From NCBI GenBank assembly GCA_965248635.1, contig OZ252114.1, positions 930,001-994,000 on the forward strand: a stretch of 64,000 nt of DNA. Reading direction: 5' to 3'. The notes under the pieces are model-generated. The model ran no database searches. It was not told where the DNA came from and saw only the letters and a program-made list of their open reading frames with translations. The stretch comes from CBDAPI01 sp965248635 (GTDB taxonomy: Bacteria; Acidobacteriota; UBA6911; RPQK01; CBDAPI01). A program made the translations under genes and the position numbers. Shown piece after piece: positions 1 to 8,470 of this stretch (position 1 is its first letter; every line of letters starts with the position of its first letter).

Positions 1-54
1 CAATGATAGAGATTTTGGGCCGACCTGGACAGGTGGCCGTTCAGGAGAACTGAA

Positions 55-681
55 ATGCTGCGCTTCATCGCTGTCTTTGTCGGGCTGGGTGTGCTTTTCC
101 TGATCCCGTTTTTGATCTGGGGAGATCTGTTTGACGCAGCCTTGACCCGCCAGGGCTCCATCGCCTGGATGGAGTCCTTCGGTCCCCTGGGCTGGATAGC
201 AGGCATCGGACTTCTCGTTTCGGACCTGGTCATTCCGATTCCCTCTACCGTCATCATGAGTGCCCTCGGCTATTTGTATGGAGCGGTCCTGGGGGGTCTG
301 CTGGCAACTCTCGGATCCTGCCTTTCCGGACTGCTGGGCTACTTTCTGTGCCGGTGCTTCGGCACTCGAGCGGCAGCAAGTCTGGTTGGCGAGGAACCAC
401 TTGTCGAGATGGAGACAACCTTTCGGCAAATGGGGGGATGGCTGGTGGTGCTGTCGAGGTGGTTGCCCCTTTTTCCAGAGGTGGTCGCGTGCATGGCCGG
501 ACTCGCGAAAATGCCCCTCCCCCTCTTTGGGTTGGCTCTTGTCTGCGGGTCATTGCCCCTGGGGTTGGTGTTTGCCCTGATTGGATCCCTTGGTGTGTCG
601 AGCCCTCTCTCGGCCCTGGCACTGAGTGCGGTTTTGCCGCCGCTCCTGTGGCTGGCTGCCCGCAGGTTGCTGGTGCGGTAG
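55..681 (+). CDS. VTT/DedA-type (SNARE-associated) membrane protein
   Basis: A 208-residue polytopic inner-membrane protein of the VTT (DedA/TVP38) superfamily. Hydrophobic segments lie at about residues 4-22, 48-65, 70-98, 155-180 and 185-205. The middle segment contains the family-like Gly-rich re-entrant part (residues about 72-96, GYLYGAVLGGLLATLGSCLSG) and the later F/PE-x-V region near residue 140. VTT proteins are linked to lipid scrambling or membrane homeostasis; substrate cannot be told from sequence. The ATG is preceded by CAGGAGA with 7 nt spacing, which supports the start. No co-directional neighbour is close, so it looks monocistronic. Confidence 0.8.
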   Translation: MLRFIAVFVGLGVLFLIPFLIWGDLFDAALTRQGSIAWMESFGPLGWIAGIGLLVSDLVIPIPSTVIMSALGYLYGAVLGGLLATLGSCLSGLLGYFLCRCFGTRAAASLVGEEPLVEMETTFRQMGGWLVVLSRWLPLFPEVVACMAGLAKMPLPLFGLALVCGSLPLGLVFALIGSLGVSSPLSALALSAVLPPLLWLAARRLLVR

Positions 682-738
682 GAGGTTCCAACGCTACATC
701 TCAGCCCTCGCTGCCGCTCGGGTTATGATAACTGCTCG

Positions 739-759
739 GTTGGAACCTGGAACGTGAAA
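739..759. repeat. Intergenic heptad repeat, 3 units
   Basis: Three 7-nt units (GTTGGAA, CCTGGAA, CGTGAAA) between two convergent genes. Same class as the other spacer repeats of this window. Confidence 0.4.
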
Positions 760-775
760 CCCGGCACGGCGAAGC

Positions 776-1849
776 CTACTCCGGTAGCGTCGGTTCCTCA
801 ATGTTGTAATCCACGTCCAAAGCCGTCAAGAAGGCCAGCAGATCCTGCTTCTCGTCGTCGGTCAACTTGGCCTTCTTCGTCTCGTCCAGGTTTTCCTCGT
901 CCAGGTACGGGTTGGCCAGACCGCCATCCAGCATCAGGTCGACTGCTTCTTCCAGGGTGGCTACGCTGCCATTGTGAAAGTAGGGGGCGGACTTACTGAT
1001 ATCCAGAAGAGTGGGTGTCTTGAAAGCGCCCGTGTCCTTCTCCTGGCCACTGACTTTGGCCCGGCCTACATCGGGGGTTTCGGCATCCATTCCGATTCCG
1101 ACATTGTGATACTGCATGTCGGTAAGGAGGATCGAATCGTGGCAGTTGGTGCACTTGGCCTTTTCACTGAAAACCTGCCACCCTCTCCTCTCCTGCTCGT
1201 TGAAGACGGTCTCGTGGCCGCGCTGAAAGTGGGACCACCTGGACTCATTGGCCACAAGTGTTCGCATGAACGCGGCCACAGCGTACGCCACATGGTCCGG
1301 GCTGGCATCGGAGCCGAAGACCAGCTGGAACTGCTGACGGTATCCCTCGATTTCGTTGAGCCGGGCTGAGATGTCATCCATGCTGGGGGCTCCATTTTTT
1401 CCGGAGGCACCCATGTTCCCCCCGCCCCAGGCACCCTTCACCTGTTTTTCGAGTGCCCCCGAGCGGCCGTCCCAGTAGAGCTCTCCGTAGTAGCCGACAT
1501 TCCACATGGTGGGGGCTGATCGAGTCAGGGTACGGTCGAAGGCGCCGATTGCAAGCGGTTTGCCATCCGTGAGGCCATGTTCCTGCAGATGGCATCCATA
1601 GCAGGAACGCTCTCCGTCTCCGCTGAGTCGGGGGTCATAGTAAAGCTGTTTGCCGAGTTCAACCCTGGCGACAGTCATGGGGTTGTCCGCAGGAATCTGC
1701 ATCGCCTCATATCCCGGAAGTTGAGGCCACACCGGTTCCGGTTCAGGTTCCGGCTCCAGCGGCGGCTCTCCCCCGCAAGCAAAAAGGATGCTAGGCAAAA
1801 CAAATGCCAGGGCGCACAGGTAGGGGCTCTGTCTCCTCCGGAGCTTCAT
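776..1849 (-). CDS. Di-haem cytochrome c peroxidase / MauG-family lipoprotein
   Basis: A 357-residue periplasmic protein of the bacterial cytochrome c peroxidase/MauG family. A lipoprotein signal ends at the lipobox LFAC (Cys25), followed by an acidic Glu-Pro spacer. Two c-type haem motifs are visible: CYGCH at residues 83-87 and CTNCH at 233-237, spaced as in this family. A C-terminal TGAFKTPTLLDI...YFHNGS stretch is also typical. Family members reduce H2O2 or oxidise protein or small-molecule substrates. Convergent with the VTT gene. The next gene in the same direction lies across a spacer of about 130 nt and encodes a cupredoxin-like lipoprotein, so an electron-transfer partnership is possible but unproven. 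Confidence 0.88.
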   Translation of the reverse strand: MKLRRRQSPYLCALAFVLPSILFACGGEPPLEPEPEPEPVWPQLPGYEAMQIPADNPMTVARVELGKQLYYDPRLSGDGERSCYGCHLQEHGLTDGKPLAIGAFDRTLTRSAPTMWNVGYYGELYWDGRSGALEKQVKGAWGGGNMGASGKNGAPSMDDISARLNEIEGYRQQFQLVFGSDASPDHVAYAVAAFMRTLVANESRWSHFQRGHETVFNEQERRGWQVFSEKAKCTNCHDSILLTDMQYHNVGIGMDAETPDVGRAKVSGQEKDTGAFKTPTLLDISKSAPYFHNGSVATLEEAVDLMLDGGLANPYLDEENLDETKKAKLTDDEKQDLLAFLTALDVDYNIEEPTLPE

Positions 1850-1926
1850 GCTGTTCCTCCCTTATCAGGCCTGAGCGGACGGTAGGTCCGCACTGGGTGA
1901 CATGACCCGACATTATAGGGAATTAC

Positions 1927-1959
1927 GGGTTCCAGATTCCAGACGGTTCCCAGTTCCGG
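1927..1959. repeat. Intergenic heptad repeat (GGTTCCA class)
   Basis: Degenerate tandem copies around TTCCAGA/GTTCCCA in the spacer between two minus-strand lipoprotein genes. Confidence 0.5.
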
Positions 1960-1978
1960 GGTCCGAGTCAGGCCAAGA

Positions 1979-2761
1979 TCACCGCTCCGGCTGCTTGTAA
2001 AGGATCTCGATGCTCTTCGACTCCCCGGGTCCGACGGTGACGGTTACCTTCTGGCGCCCCAGTCTCTCATGCATGGCCACCAGCGTGTACTCACCCGGGG
2101 GCAGTCCCTGAATCTCAAAGGAGCCGTCCGCCGCGGAAACGGCAAAAAACGGATGGGACATCACACTGACGAAGGAAACCATCCAGGAATGCAAGTTACA
2201 TTTGACCGGTATCATCATTTCAGGTCGGCTGAAGGGTAAGTACAGAGGTTCGGTGCCGGCGCTCTGTGTTCGGTTCGACTCGCGATTGAAGCGAGGCAGG
2301 GGATGGACGTTGTGCGTAACCGGATCGCTGTTCCTCACGAACAGTTTCTGGCCTGTTCGAACTCCCAGCACCAGCGGTGTGTAAGTGCAGCCAACCTGAT
2401 CGATTGTGACCGGTTCAGAGGGAACCTTGAACCTGAGACCTTCGAAGTCGGCTTCAATCGCCAGAAAGACATTGGCCAGCCCGCCGGTCTCGTCCACCAG
2501 GAGCCGTTGTGAGAGGATCGGTGCCGAATGCACCTTCGCACATTCCGGTTCGGAACTCATGTCAATCTTTTGCGAAGGGGGGACTTCGCCCTCGTAAATC
2601 ACCGTCCCTGAGATGTTGCCCGCTTGCGCCGGACTGATGGTGTAGAAATCTTCTTCAAGTTCTGCCTCTTCGCTACTTGAAGGCGTAGTGTTACTCGCGC
2701 AGGAACAAAGCAACGCAAATGACAGGATGGGCAGCGCCAATCTCTGGATCTTCCGCTTCAT
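1979..2761 (-). CDS. Cupredoxin-like lipoprotein with carboxypeptidase-regulatory-like C-terminal domain
   Basis: A 260-residue lipoprotein (lipobox LCSC, Cys21). The middle part resembles plastocyanin-like domains: THNVHP near residue 147 and a VKCNLHSWM segment near residue 185 provide the His/Cys/His/Met set expected of a mononuclear copper site. The last 55 residues (FAVSAADGSFEIQGLPPGEYTLVAMHERLG) form a carboxypeptidase-regulatory-like beta-sandwich. The family is found beside c-type cytochromes, and here a di-haem peroxidase gene lies directly downstream on the same strand, consistent with periplasmic electron transfer. The substrate is unknown. Confidence 0.75.
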   Translation of the reverse strand: MKRKIQRLALPILSFALLCSCASNTTPSSSEEAELEEDFYTISPAQAGNISGTVIYEGEVPPSQKIDMSSEPECAKVHSAPILSQRLLVDETGGLANVFLAIEADFEGLRFKVPSEPVTIDQVGCTYTPLVLGVRTGQKLFVRNSDPVTHNVHPLPRFNRESNRTQSAGTEPLYLPFSRPEMMIPVKCNLHSWMVSFVSVMSHPFFAVSAADGSFEIQGLPPGEYTLVAMHERLGRQKVTVTVGPGESKSIEILYKQPER

Positions 2762-2950
2762 TGTGATTTTTCTCCTCTAACGATGATCTCCTCTTGGACT
2801 CTACGGGCGGCATCGTACAAGCCGAGAACAAGCCGGCCTTTGCCATCGTCTACAGGCATTTCGGCAACCGGGTTCCGTTGCGCATCATGCCCTCCAAACG
2901 TTTTCCCAGTGCTGGTTTCGGCAACTCTAATCCAGAAGGGGGTGTTTCTT
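2758..2950 (-). pseudogene. Possible coding remnant upstream of the cupredoxin-like gene
   Basis: An open frame without a good start runs from an in-frame stop near 2950 to TGA at 2758-2760, overlapping the next gene's ATG as ATGA, the usual coupled arrangement. Its C-terminal part reads MPVDDGKGRLVLGLYDAA and continues to GEKSQ. I recognise no family. It may be the tail of a lost upstream operon gene or a chance frame. The rest of 2951-3148 holds nothing I can identify apart from an AT-rich stretch that could contain divergent promoters. Confidence 0.2.
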
Positions 2951-3148
2951 CAAAAATGTAGGTAGATAGAATGGTGTGAATCAGACGTTGCGTAAGCGGC
3001 CGCCCGGGGTTATTCTTGCTTTATTACTTAATTTCAGGTGGACCCTTTCAACAGAGTCCTGGCGTCTGAGTAACCTCCTGCGGTGATCGGGAGCGTTTCA
3101 TTTGAAGTTTAATGGGTGTTCACCCCTGGCAACCAGAGGCAGAGGAGA

Positions 3149-3886
3149 ATGGGCAAGGTCTTCGCCGTATTCTATGGACTCGTGAATCACGTGGTCTTTC
3201 TGGCAATCTTTCTTTATCTCATCTGCTTCCTGGGCAATTTCGATTCACTGGTGCCCAAGACCATCGACAGCGGCACCCCGGGCCCGGTCGCTACGGCACT
3301 CCTGGTGAATGTCGTGCTGTGGGTGCTGTGGGGCATCCAGCACAGCCTGATGGCCCGTCCAGGGTTCAAAAAGTGGTGGACCGGGATTGTTCCCCAGCAC
3401 CTGGAACGGAGTACCTACGTGCTGATCAGCAACCTCCTTATGATTCTCATCATGTGGCAGTGGCAACCGATGACCGGGGTGGTCTGGGAAGTGGCGAGTC
3501 CCCTCGGGCAGAACGTGCTCTGGGCTCTGTTCTTTCTCGGGTTCGGCTTGGTCGTACTCTCGAGTTTCATCATCGACCACTTTGATCTGCTCGGCACGCG
3601 GCACGTCATCCTGTACGCCATGGGCAGACCGTATACGCCGAATGTCTTCAAGGTTGTTGGGTTTTACAAGTTCGTGCGCCATCCTCTCCTTCTGGGCTGG
3701 ATCATCGCTTTTTGGGCCACTCCCAAAATGACCACCGGTCACCTGGTCTTTGCGATCGCCACAACGGCCTATATGCTGATCGCGATCCGCTACGAGGAGA
3801 AGGATCTGGCGACTTCCCACGGCGAGGTCTATCGCAGCTACCGGAAGAAAGTTTCCATGATCATTCCCTGGCCGTCGCGCCAATAG
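3149..3886 (+). CDS. mddA: Methanethiol S-methyltransferase (MddA-type)
   Basis: A 245-residue, multi-pass membrane protein of the isoprenylcysteine-carboxyl-methyltransferase/NnrU superfamily. It matches the MddA pattern as I remember it: N-terminal FLYLICFLGNF...PKTIDSG, then QHSLMARPGFKKWW, ERSTYVL, GVVWEV, INHFDL-like IDHFDLLG, GRPYTP, the methyltransferase signature Y-K-F-V-R-H-P-L-L-L-G-W near residue 170, FWATP and the C-terminal EEKDL...Y-R-S-Y-R-K-K. MddA uses S-adenosylmethionine to convert methanethiol to dimethyl sulfide. The ATG at 3149 has AGAGG 9 nt upstream; an ATG-proximal in-frame start 11 codons earlier would lack the family N-terminus. Followed after 64 nt by a sulfatase gene in the same direction. 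Confident on superfamily, fairly confident on MddA. Confidence 0.8.
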   Translation: MGKVFAVFYGLVNHVVFLAIFLYLICFLGNFDSLVPKTIDSGTPGPVATALLVNVVLWVLWGIQHSLMARPGFKKWWTGIVPQHLERSTYVLISNLLMILIMWQWQPMTGVVWEVASPLGQNVLWALFFLGFGLVVLSSFIIDHFDLLGTRHVILYAMGRPYTPNVFKVVGFYKFVRHPLLLGWIIAFWATPKMTTGHLVFAIATTAYMLIAIRYEEKDLATSHGEVYRSYRKKVSMIIPWPSRQ

Positions 3887-3950
3887 GAGCCTCCGGCGGG
3901 GCGTTTGCAAGAAGTGAAGAACCCCTGGCCTGAGTTCCTGAGGAATTCCA

Positions 3951-5576
3951 ATGGACTGGTTGCGAGTCATTCAAGGAAGCGTCCTCTTGGGGCTGGCTGG
4001 ATGTAGCGGTGCGCCATCCGTTGAACTGTCTGAGGCGCCACCCAACATCCTCTGGATCACGGTGGAGGACTTGAGCCCCCGGCTGTCGGCTTATGGTGAT
4101 TCACTGGCCGACACTCCCAGCCTGAACCGCCTGGCTTCGGAGGGGATGACTTTCACTCGGGTCTTTTCCGTCTCTGGGGTGTGCGCTCCCAGCCGCTCGG
4201 CTCTGATCACGGGGATGTACCCGATCTCGATCGGGACCCATCACATGCGCACGACTCACGAAGCGCCGGGCCTTCCAGGCCCCTATTTGGCGGTTCCACC
4301 GCCTCATGTGAAGACCTTCACGGAGTCCCTTCGAGCCGCCGGATACTACTGCAGCAACAATGCCAAGACGGACTACCAGTTTGGGACACCGTTGACGGCC
4401 TGGGACGAGTCCAGCGACACGGCCCACTGGCGGGGTCGAGCCCCCGGGCAACCCTTTTTTGCCGTCTTTAATTCCGGTCGGACTCACGAGAGCCGCGTGT
4501 GGCCGAACGCGGAGGAAGAGGCGATGCTGGACCCGGCGCGGGTCGAGGTTCCGCCATACTATCCGGACACTCCGGTCGTGAGAACCGACCTGGCCCGCCA
4601 TTACGACAACATAACCCGCGTCGACCTCTGGGTGGGACGGATTCTAGAGCAACTCGAGGAGGACGGCCTGTCTGAGAACACGATCGTTTTCTTTTTCAGT
4701 GACCACGGCGACGGACTCCCCCGGGCCAAGCGCTGGGTGTACGATTCCGGGCTCCGGGTTCCCATGTTTGTCCGCTGGCCGGGCGAAATCGCCCCGGGGT
4801 CCGCCAGCGATCGGCTGGTCAGTTTCGTCGACTTTGCGCCCACGATGCTCTCTCTGGCCGGGGTGGAGATCCCCGAGTACATACAGGGCAGAGCCTTTCT
4901 GGGGGCCGCCGCCGGTCCTGCCAGGGACTATGTTTTCGCGGCCCGGGATCGTATGGACGAGGCCTACGACAGGATGCGTGCGGCGCGCGATGAGCGCTTT
5001 AAGTACATCCTCCACTTTCAGCCCGAGAAGCCCTATGTCCAGACGATCCCTTATCGGAACCGGATGCCTCTCATGCAGGAGTTGCTGCGCCTGAATCAGG
5101 AGGGCCGTCTGGAAGGGCCACAGCAGCTCTGGTTCCGGTCCCGCAAGCCGCCGCAAGAGCTCTACGATCTGCACTCGGACCCTCACGAGATCAACAACCT
5201 GGTTGAGGATTCCGGGCACCGGCAGATTCTGGAGCGCCTCCGCCAGGCTATGGAGGCGTGGAGGACCGAGGTGGGCGACATGGGTGTGATCCCGGAGGAC
5301 AAGATGGTCGAGCAGATGTGGCCTGGAGGAGTCCAGCCCATGACGGCAACTCCTTCAATTCATCCGTCCGGCGGAGAGTCGGGTCGGCCCCTGCAAGTGA
5401 CACTCTCTTGTCCTACGAACGGAGCGTCCATTGCCTACACCACCGAGGAGGGCGAGACTCCCTATTGGAGGCTCTACCACGGACCTGTTGAGTTGACCGG
5501 CAACCTGCTCCGGGCGCGCGCCGTCCGTTACGGCTACAAAGAAAGCGCCGAGGCCGAATTCCGGCCTCACGAATGA
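3951..5576 (+). CDS. Sulfatase (heparan N-sulfatase-like) lipoprotein with C-terminal beta-sandwich
   Basis: A 541-residue type I sulfatase. The lipobox LAGC places the mature Cys at residue 18. The metal-binding start ILWITVED is at 33-40 and the formylglycine signature C-A-P-S-R at 78-82 (Cys78 is the residue to be converted). GTHHMRT, TGTH-like SGRTHES and FFFSDHGDG motifs follow and match the sulfamidase (SGSH)-like subgroup. After about residue 460 the tail (VTLSCPTNGASIAYTTEEG...RARAVRYGYKES) resembles a chitobiase/hexosaminidase C-terminal domain, a carbohydrate-associated module. It presumably desulfates a sulfated glycan at the cell surface; maturation requires a sulfatase-modifying enzyme not in the window. 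Confidence 0.87.
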   Translation: MDWLRVIQGSVLLGLAGCSGAPSVELSEAPPNILWITVEDLSPRLSAYGDSLADTPSLNRLASEGMTFTRVFSVSGVCAPSRSALITGMYPISIGTHHMRTTHEAPGLPGPYLAVPPPHVKTFTESLRAAGYYCSNNAKTDYQFGTPLTAWDESSDTAHWRGRAPGQPFFAVFNSGRTHESRVWPNAEEEAMLDPARVEVPPYYPDTPVVRTDLARHYDNITRVDLWVGRILEQLEEDGLSENTIVFFFSDHGDGLPRAKRWVYDSGLRVPMFVRWPGEIAPGSASDRLVSFVDFAPTMLSLAGVEIPEYIQGRAFLGAAAGPARDYVFAARDRMDEAYDRMRAARDERFKYILHFQPEKPYVQTIPYRNRMPLMQELLRLNQEGRLEGPQQLWFRSRKPPQELYDLHSDPHEINNLVEDSGHRQILERLRQAMEAWRTEVGDMGVIPEDKMVEQMWPGGVQPMTATPSIHPSGGESGRPLQVTLSCPTNGASIAYTTEEGETPYWRLYHGPVELTGNLLRARAVRYGYKESAEAEFRPHE

Positions 5577-5639
5577 ACCGGAGCTTTGAGCATTTCTGAA
5601 GCCAGCGAAGAAGCCTCCCGGCTCCGTTTCAGCTGTCTA

Positions 5640-6101
5640 CTAGGGGATCAGCGGAATCTGGTCGGCCAGGTCGACGTCGACCACCGCGTCCAGCGTGTTT
5701 TCCAGCTGATAGTAGCGGGAGGCCTTTCTGGCCGGCAGGATTTTGCTGAACTTCTTCCACCAGCGCTTCTGAAGTTTGAGCGTAGCCTCCTCGATAGAAA
5801 AGTACTCTTTGATGATCTCTTCGGCCTTCGCATCCGTCATGGCGTCGGCATTGAACGCTTCAGCGTAGCCCTTGATCATCGCGATCGTGCGATCTCCAAG
5901 GACTGCCGTTTCGCCTCGATAGCTGCGAAAAGCGGGCCAGAATTCTGCACTCTCCGCCTCTGTGAGCTCCATGTTCTTGGCAATGATGGCCTGCCGCTGC
6001 GTCTCGATTACTGAGCGTGTCAGCTCAATCTCGTCACTCTGTGCGACTGCCGGGACGGTAAGAACCGCTACCAGCAAGCCCAAAATCAAATAGGTTTTCA
6101 T
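5640..6101 (-). CDS. Small secreted helical protein of unknown function
   Basis: A 153-residue protein with a clear signal peptide (MKTYLILGLLVAVLTVPAVAQ, cleaved near residue 21). The mature part is predicted by eye to be almost all helical and highly charged, with a LTEAESAEFWPAFRSYRGE segment reminiscent of Spy/LTxxQ-type periplasmic helical proteins, but the LTxxQ repeat itself is not present. It stands alone, convergent with the sulfatase gene. No function is assigned. Confidence 0.7.
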   Translation of the reverse strand: MKTYLILGLLVAVLTVPAVAQSDEIELTRSVIETQRQAIIAKNMELTEAESAEFWPAFRSYRGETAVLGDRTIAMIKGYAEAFNADAMTDAKAEEIIKEYFSIEEATLKLQKRWWKKFSKILPARKASRYYQLENTLDAVVDVDLADQIPLIP

Positions 6102-6203
6102 TCTTACTCTCCATTGATCGTCTGAGATTGTGAATTCCAGGTCGGATTATGTTGACGCCTGAAAAATGGTGCCCGGCGCCGATATTACTACTGTTCCTTT
6201 TTG

Positions 6204-6240
6204 AGCTTCAACCCTCAACCTTTAACTTTCAACCTTTAAA
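6204..6240. repeat. Intergenic heptad repeat (CTTTCAA/CCTTTAA), 5 units
   Basis: Five consecutive 7-nt units reading GCTTCAA, CCCTCAA, CCTTTAA, CTTTCAA, CCTTTAA immediately upstream of the saccharopine dehydrogenase-like gene. Confidence 0.7.
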
Positions 6241-6261
6241 TCTGCTAGGATCGGACCAAAC

Positions 6262-7433
6262 ATGGAAGCCAAAGGAATTGTTGTAGTGGGTGCTGCCGGG
6301 TCACAGGCCCGGGCCATGCTGAAATCCCTCTCCCGGGCCCTGGATCTCTCGGGCCTGACAGCGGTGGACCTGTCCTGGGGCCCAGAAGCCCGTGCGGAAA
6401 TGGAGACTCTCGGTGTCGAAGTCGTATCGGGGGATGTTCTCTCGGATGATCGAGAGTTACTGACGGCGGGGGGCGGAGAAGTTTCGCTGCTGGTGAACAT
6501 GGCCGGTCCCTTCTCTACAAGATCGGCACCGCCGCTCTGGAACTCGCGATCGAGCTGGGAGCCGACTATCTGGACATCTGTGATGATGTCGATACTACAG
6601 AAATCCTTCTTGCTCTGGAGCCCAGGGCCCGCAGAGCAGGAATTCGGGCGCTCATTGGAATGGGCTCAGCTCCCGGCACCACCAACATCCTCATCCGGAC
6701 CGCTCTGGACGCACTCGAGGATCCTGGGCGGGCCGCGGTCGAACTGGCGTGGACGGTGGATCGGGCTGACATGACCCGGGCCGCCTTTGATCACTTCATT
6801 CATTGCTTTGCCACGGCGCTGCCCGGGGTTTTGGAGGTGCCGGAGTGGGACGATCTGAAACCGCGCCACCTGGAGTTTCCTGACCCTGTCGGGCGGCAGG
6901 TCATCATGACCCTCGGACATCCGGAGCCGCTCACTTTACCCTGCTTCACCGGTGTCGGTCAGATCACGAACCAGGGTGGGGTCTCTCCACCGGAGTATCT
7001 TCATTTGTGCTGGGCTCTTGCCCGTCAGTGTGACGCGAAAGCGCTGCAGCGGGAAGGCGTCGACGCGGCATTGTACGGGCAATATTGTTCTTTCGAGGAA
7101 CTCCATCAGGTGGAGGCGGTCCGCTACGGCTCGGGACTGCAAATCGACGTAACGATCGACGGGGATGGATACCGCTTTGCCGGCGGTTCGGACATGAAGA
7201 TGGAGGAGGCAACCGGTATACCGGCTGCCTCCGGAGTGCTACTCATGCTTCGCCGGGCCCTCGCTGAGCCCGGCGTCTGGGCTCCGGAATGCCTAAAGCC
7301 GCTGGCTTTCTTCCAGGAATTGCGCCGGGTTTCAACGGGTGGCGGCGGCCTGCACCTGCTTCTTCTGCGGGATGGGCAGCCGGCCGGCCAGGCGCGGATC
7401 CGTGACCTCCTGGCGAGCGCCGGTGGTGCCTGA
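6262..7433 (+). pseudogene. Saccharopine dehydrogenase-like gene, +2 frameshift
   Basis: The N-terminal part (MEAKGIVVVGAAGSQARAML) is a Rossmann NAD(P)-binding start and continues to LLVNMAGPF. At 6511-6516 the sequence TTCTCTAC has two extra bases (TTCTAC expected, giving GPFYKIG). In the next frame the protein continues as TAALELAIELGADYLDICDD and then MGSAPGTTNIL to a C-terminal substrate-binding half ending at 7433. The restored product is about 390 residues, the normal length for saccharopine dehydrogenase NADP-binding family proteins. The stop codon abuts the ATG of the downstream SDR gene, so the two form an operon. The frameshift is either a real mutation or a 2-nt sequence error. 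Confidence 0.8.
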
Positions 7434-8207
7434 ATGAACACAAAAGAGTTGTTCGACCTTTCCGGGCGCGTGGCGATCATTACCGGGGGTGGCACCGGTC
7501 TGGGCAGGCAGATTGCTGAAGGTTTTGCCGAGATGGGCGCCAGCCTGGTGCTCAGCGCTCGTAAGCAGGAACGCTGTCAGGAGGCGGCCGATGCACTCGA
7601 GAATTACGGGATTCGAGCCCTGGCTCGCGGCTGCGACGTGACGAAGCCGGAGGACATTAGGGGTCTCGTGGACTTCACGATGGACAGCTTTGGAAAGATT
7701 GACATCCTTGTCAACAACGCAGGAACGGCCTGGGGTGCCCCTGCTGAGGAGATGCCCCTGGAACGGTGGAACCAGGTGATTCAGACCAATCTGACCGGGA
7801 CCTTTCTCTGTGCTCAGGCGGTGGCCAAAGCGATGATCGAACGCCGGCAGGGGAAGATCATTAACATCGCCTCGACCGCAGCCCTGGCGGGCGGGCGTCC
7901 GGAGATCATGCAAGCTTCCGGCTACAGTGCATCTAAGGGCGGAGTGGCTGCTCTCACCAAGGAACTGGCCTGTGGCTGGGCCCCCCACAATGTTCAGGTG
8001 AACGCCATCGCTCCTGGCTGGTTCCCAACTAAAATGTCCGGCTGGATCATCGAGAACCGCAAAGAGCACATCCTTCCCTCCATTCCGCTGGGTCGGGTAG
8101 GCGGAAAGGACGATCTGAAGGGGGCTGCGGTCTTCCTCGCTTCCCGGGCCTCCGACTACGTGACCGGGCATGTGCTGGTCGTGGATGGGGGGATGACGGC
8201 CTGGTAA
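7434..8207 (+). CDS. Short-chain dehydrogenase/reductase (SDR)
   Basis: A 257-residue classical SDR. Visible motifs are the cofactor loop GGGTGLG (about residues 18-24), NNAG near residue 90, the catalytic Ser in INIASTAAL, and the catalytic Y-S-A-S-K near residue 160. The C-terminal GRVGGKDDLKGAAVFLAS...VLVVDGGMTAW is standard. It acts in the cytoplasm on an alcohol or ketone that cannot be named. It starts directly after the stop of the saccharopine dehydrogenase-like gene, so the two are likely cotranscribed. Confidence 0.9.
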   Translation: MNTKELFDLSGRVAIITGGGTGLGRQIAEGFAEMGASLVLSARKQERCQEAADALENYGIRALARGCDVTKPEDIRGLVDFTMDSFGKIDILVNNAGTAWGAPAEEMPLERWNQVIQTNLTGTFLCAQAVAKAMIERRQGKIINIASTAALAGGRPEIMQASGYSASKGGVAALTKELACGWAPHNVQVNAIAPGWFPTKMSGWIIENRKEHILPSIPLGRVGGKDDLKGAAVFLASRASDYVTGHVLVVDGGMTAW

Positions 8208-8264
8208 GCTCTGCAGTTGCCCCTCGTTTCACTCGCGGCGTTGAAGGTTGAAAGTTAAAAGTTC

Positions 8265-8286
8265 CGTAATTATCCCCTTGACACAA
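8265..8286. repeat. Left inverted repeat of the IS1595 element
   Basis: 22 nt identical to the reverse complement of 11247-11268. Preceded by the target duplication AAAAGTTC at 8257-8264. Confidence 0.95.
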
Positions 8287-8302
8287 CTGACGTCATGGTA
8301 TA

Positions 8303-8470
8303 TTATGGTTTCATGAGATTGGGAAGCCTTTTGGAATCAGCGGTTTGGGCCACTTGGTCAAGCTCTTCCTTGATGCGCTTCCCGAATATCATCTCGGCCA
8401 CTTCCGAATCTGGCCGGGACTCGATGTCTTTTGGAAGCCTGAGCTTCTTTCTCTTGGAGTTGTGAACCAT
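8303..8470 (-). CDS. Small charged protein, possible IS1595 accessory ORF
   Basis: A 55-residue frame beginning MVHNSKRKKLRLPKDIESR and continuing through SEVAEMIFGKRIKEELDQV. The composition is hydrophilic and amphipathic, not like a chance antisense frame, and it fills the space between the left inverted repeat and the transposase. Its ATG (8470-8468) and the transposase ATG (8469-8471) overlap on opposite strands in CCATGG. A purine-rich GGGAG lies about 10 nt upstream on the minus strand. Function unknown; a regulator or antitoxin-like role would be a guess. Confidence 0.4.
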   Translation of the reverse strand: MVHNSKRKKLRLPKDIESRPDSEVAEMIFGKRIKEELDQVAQTADSKRLPNLMKP

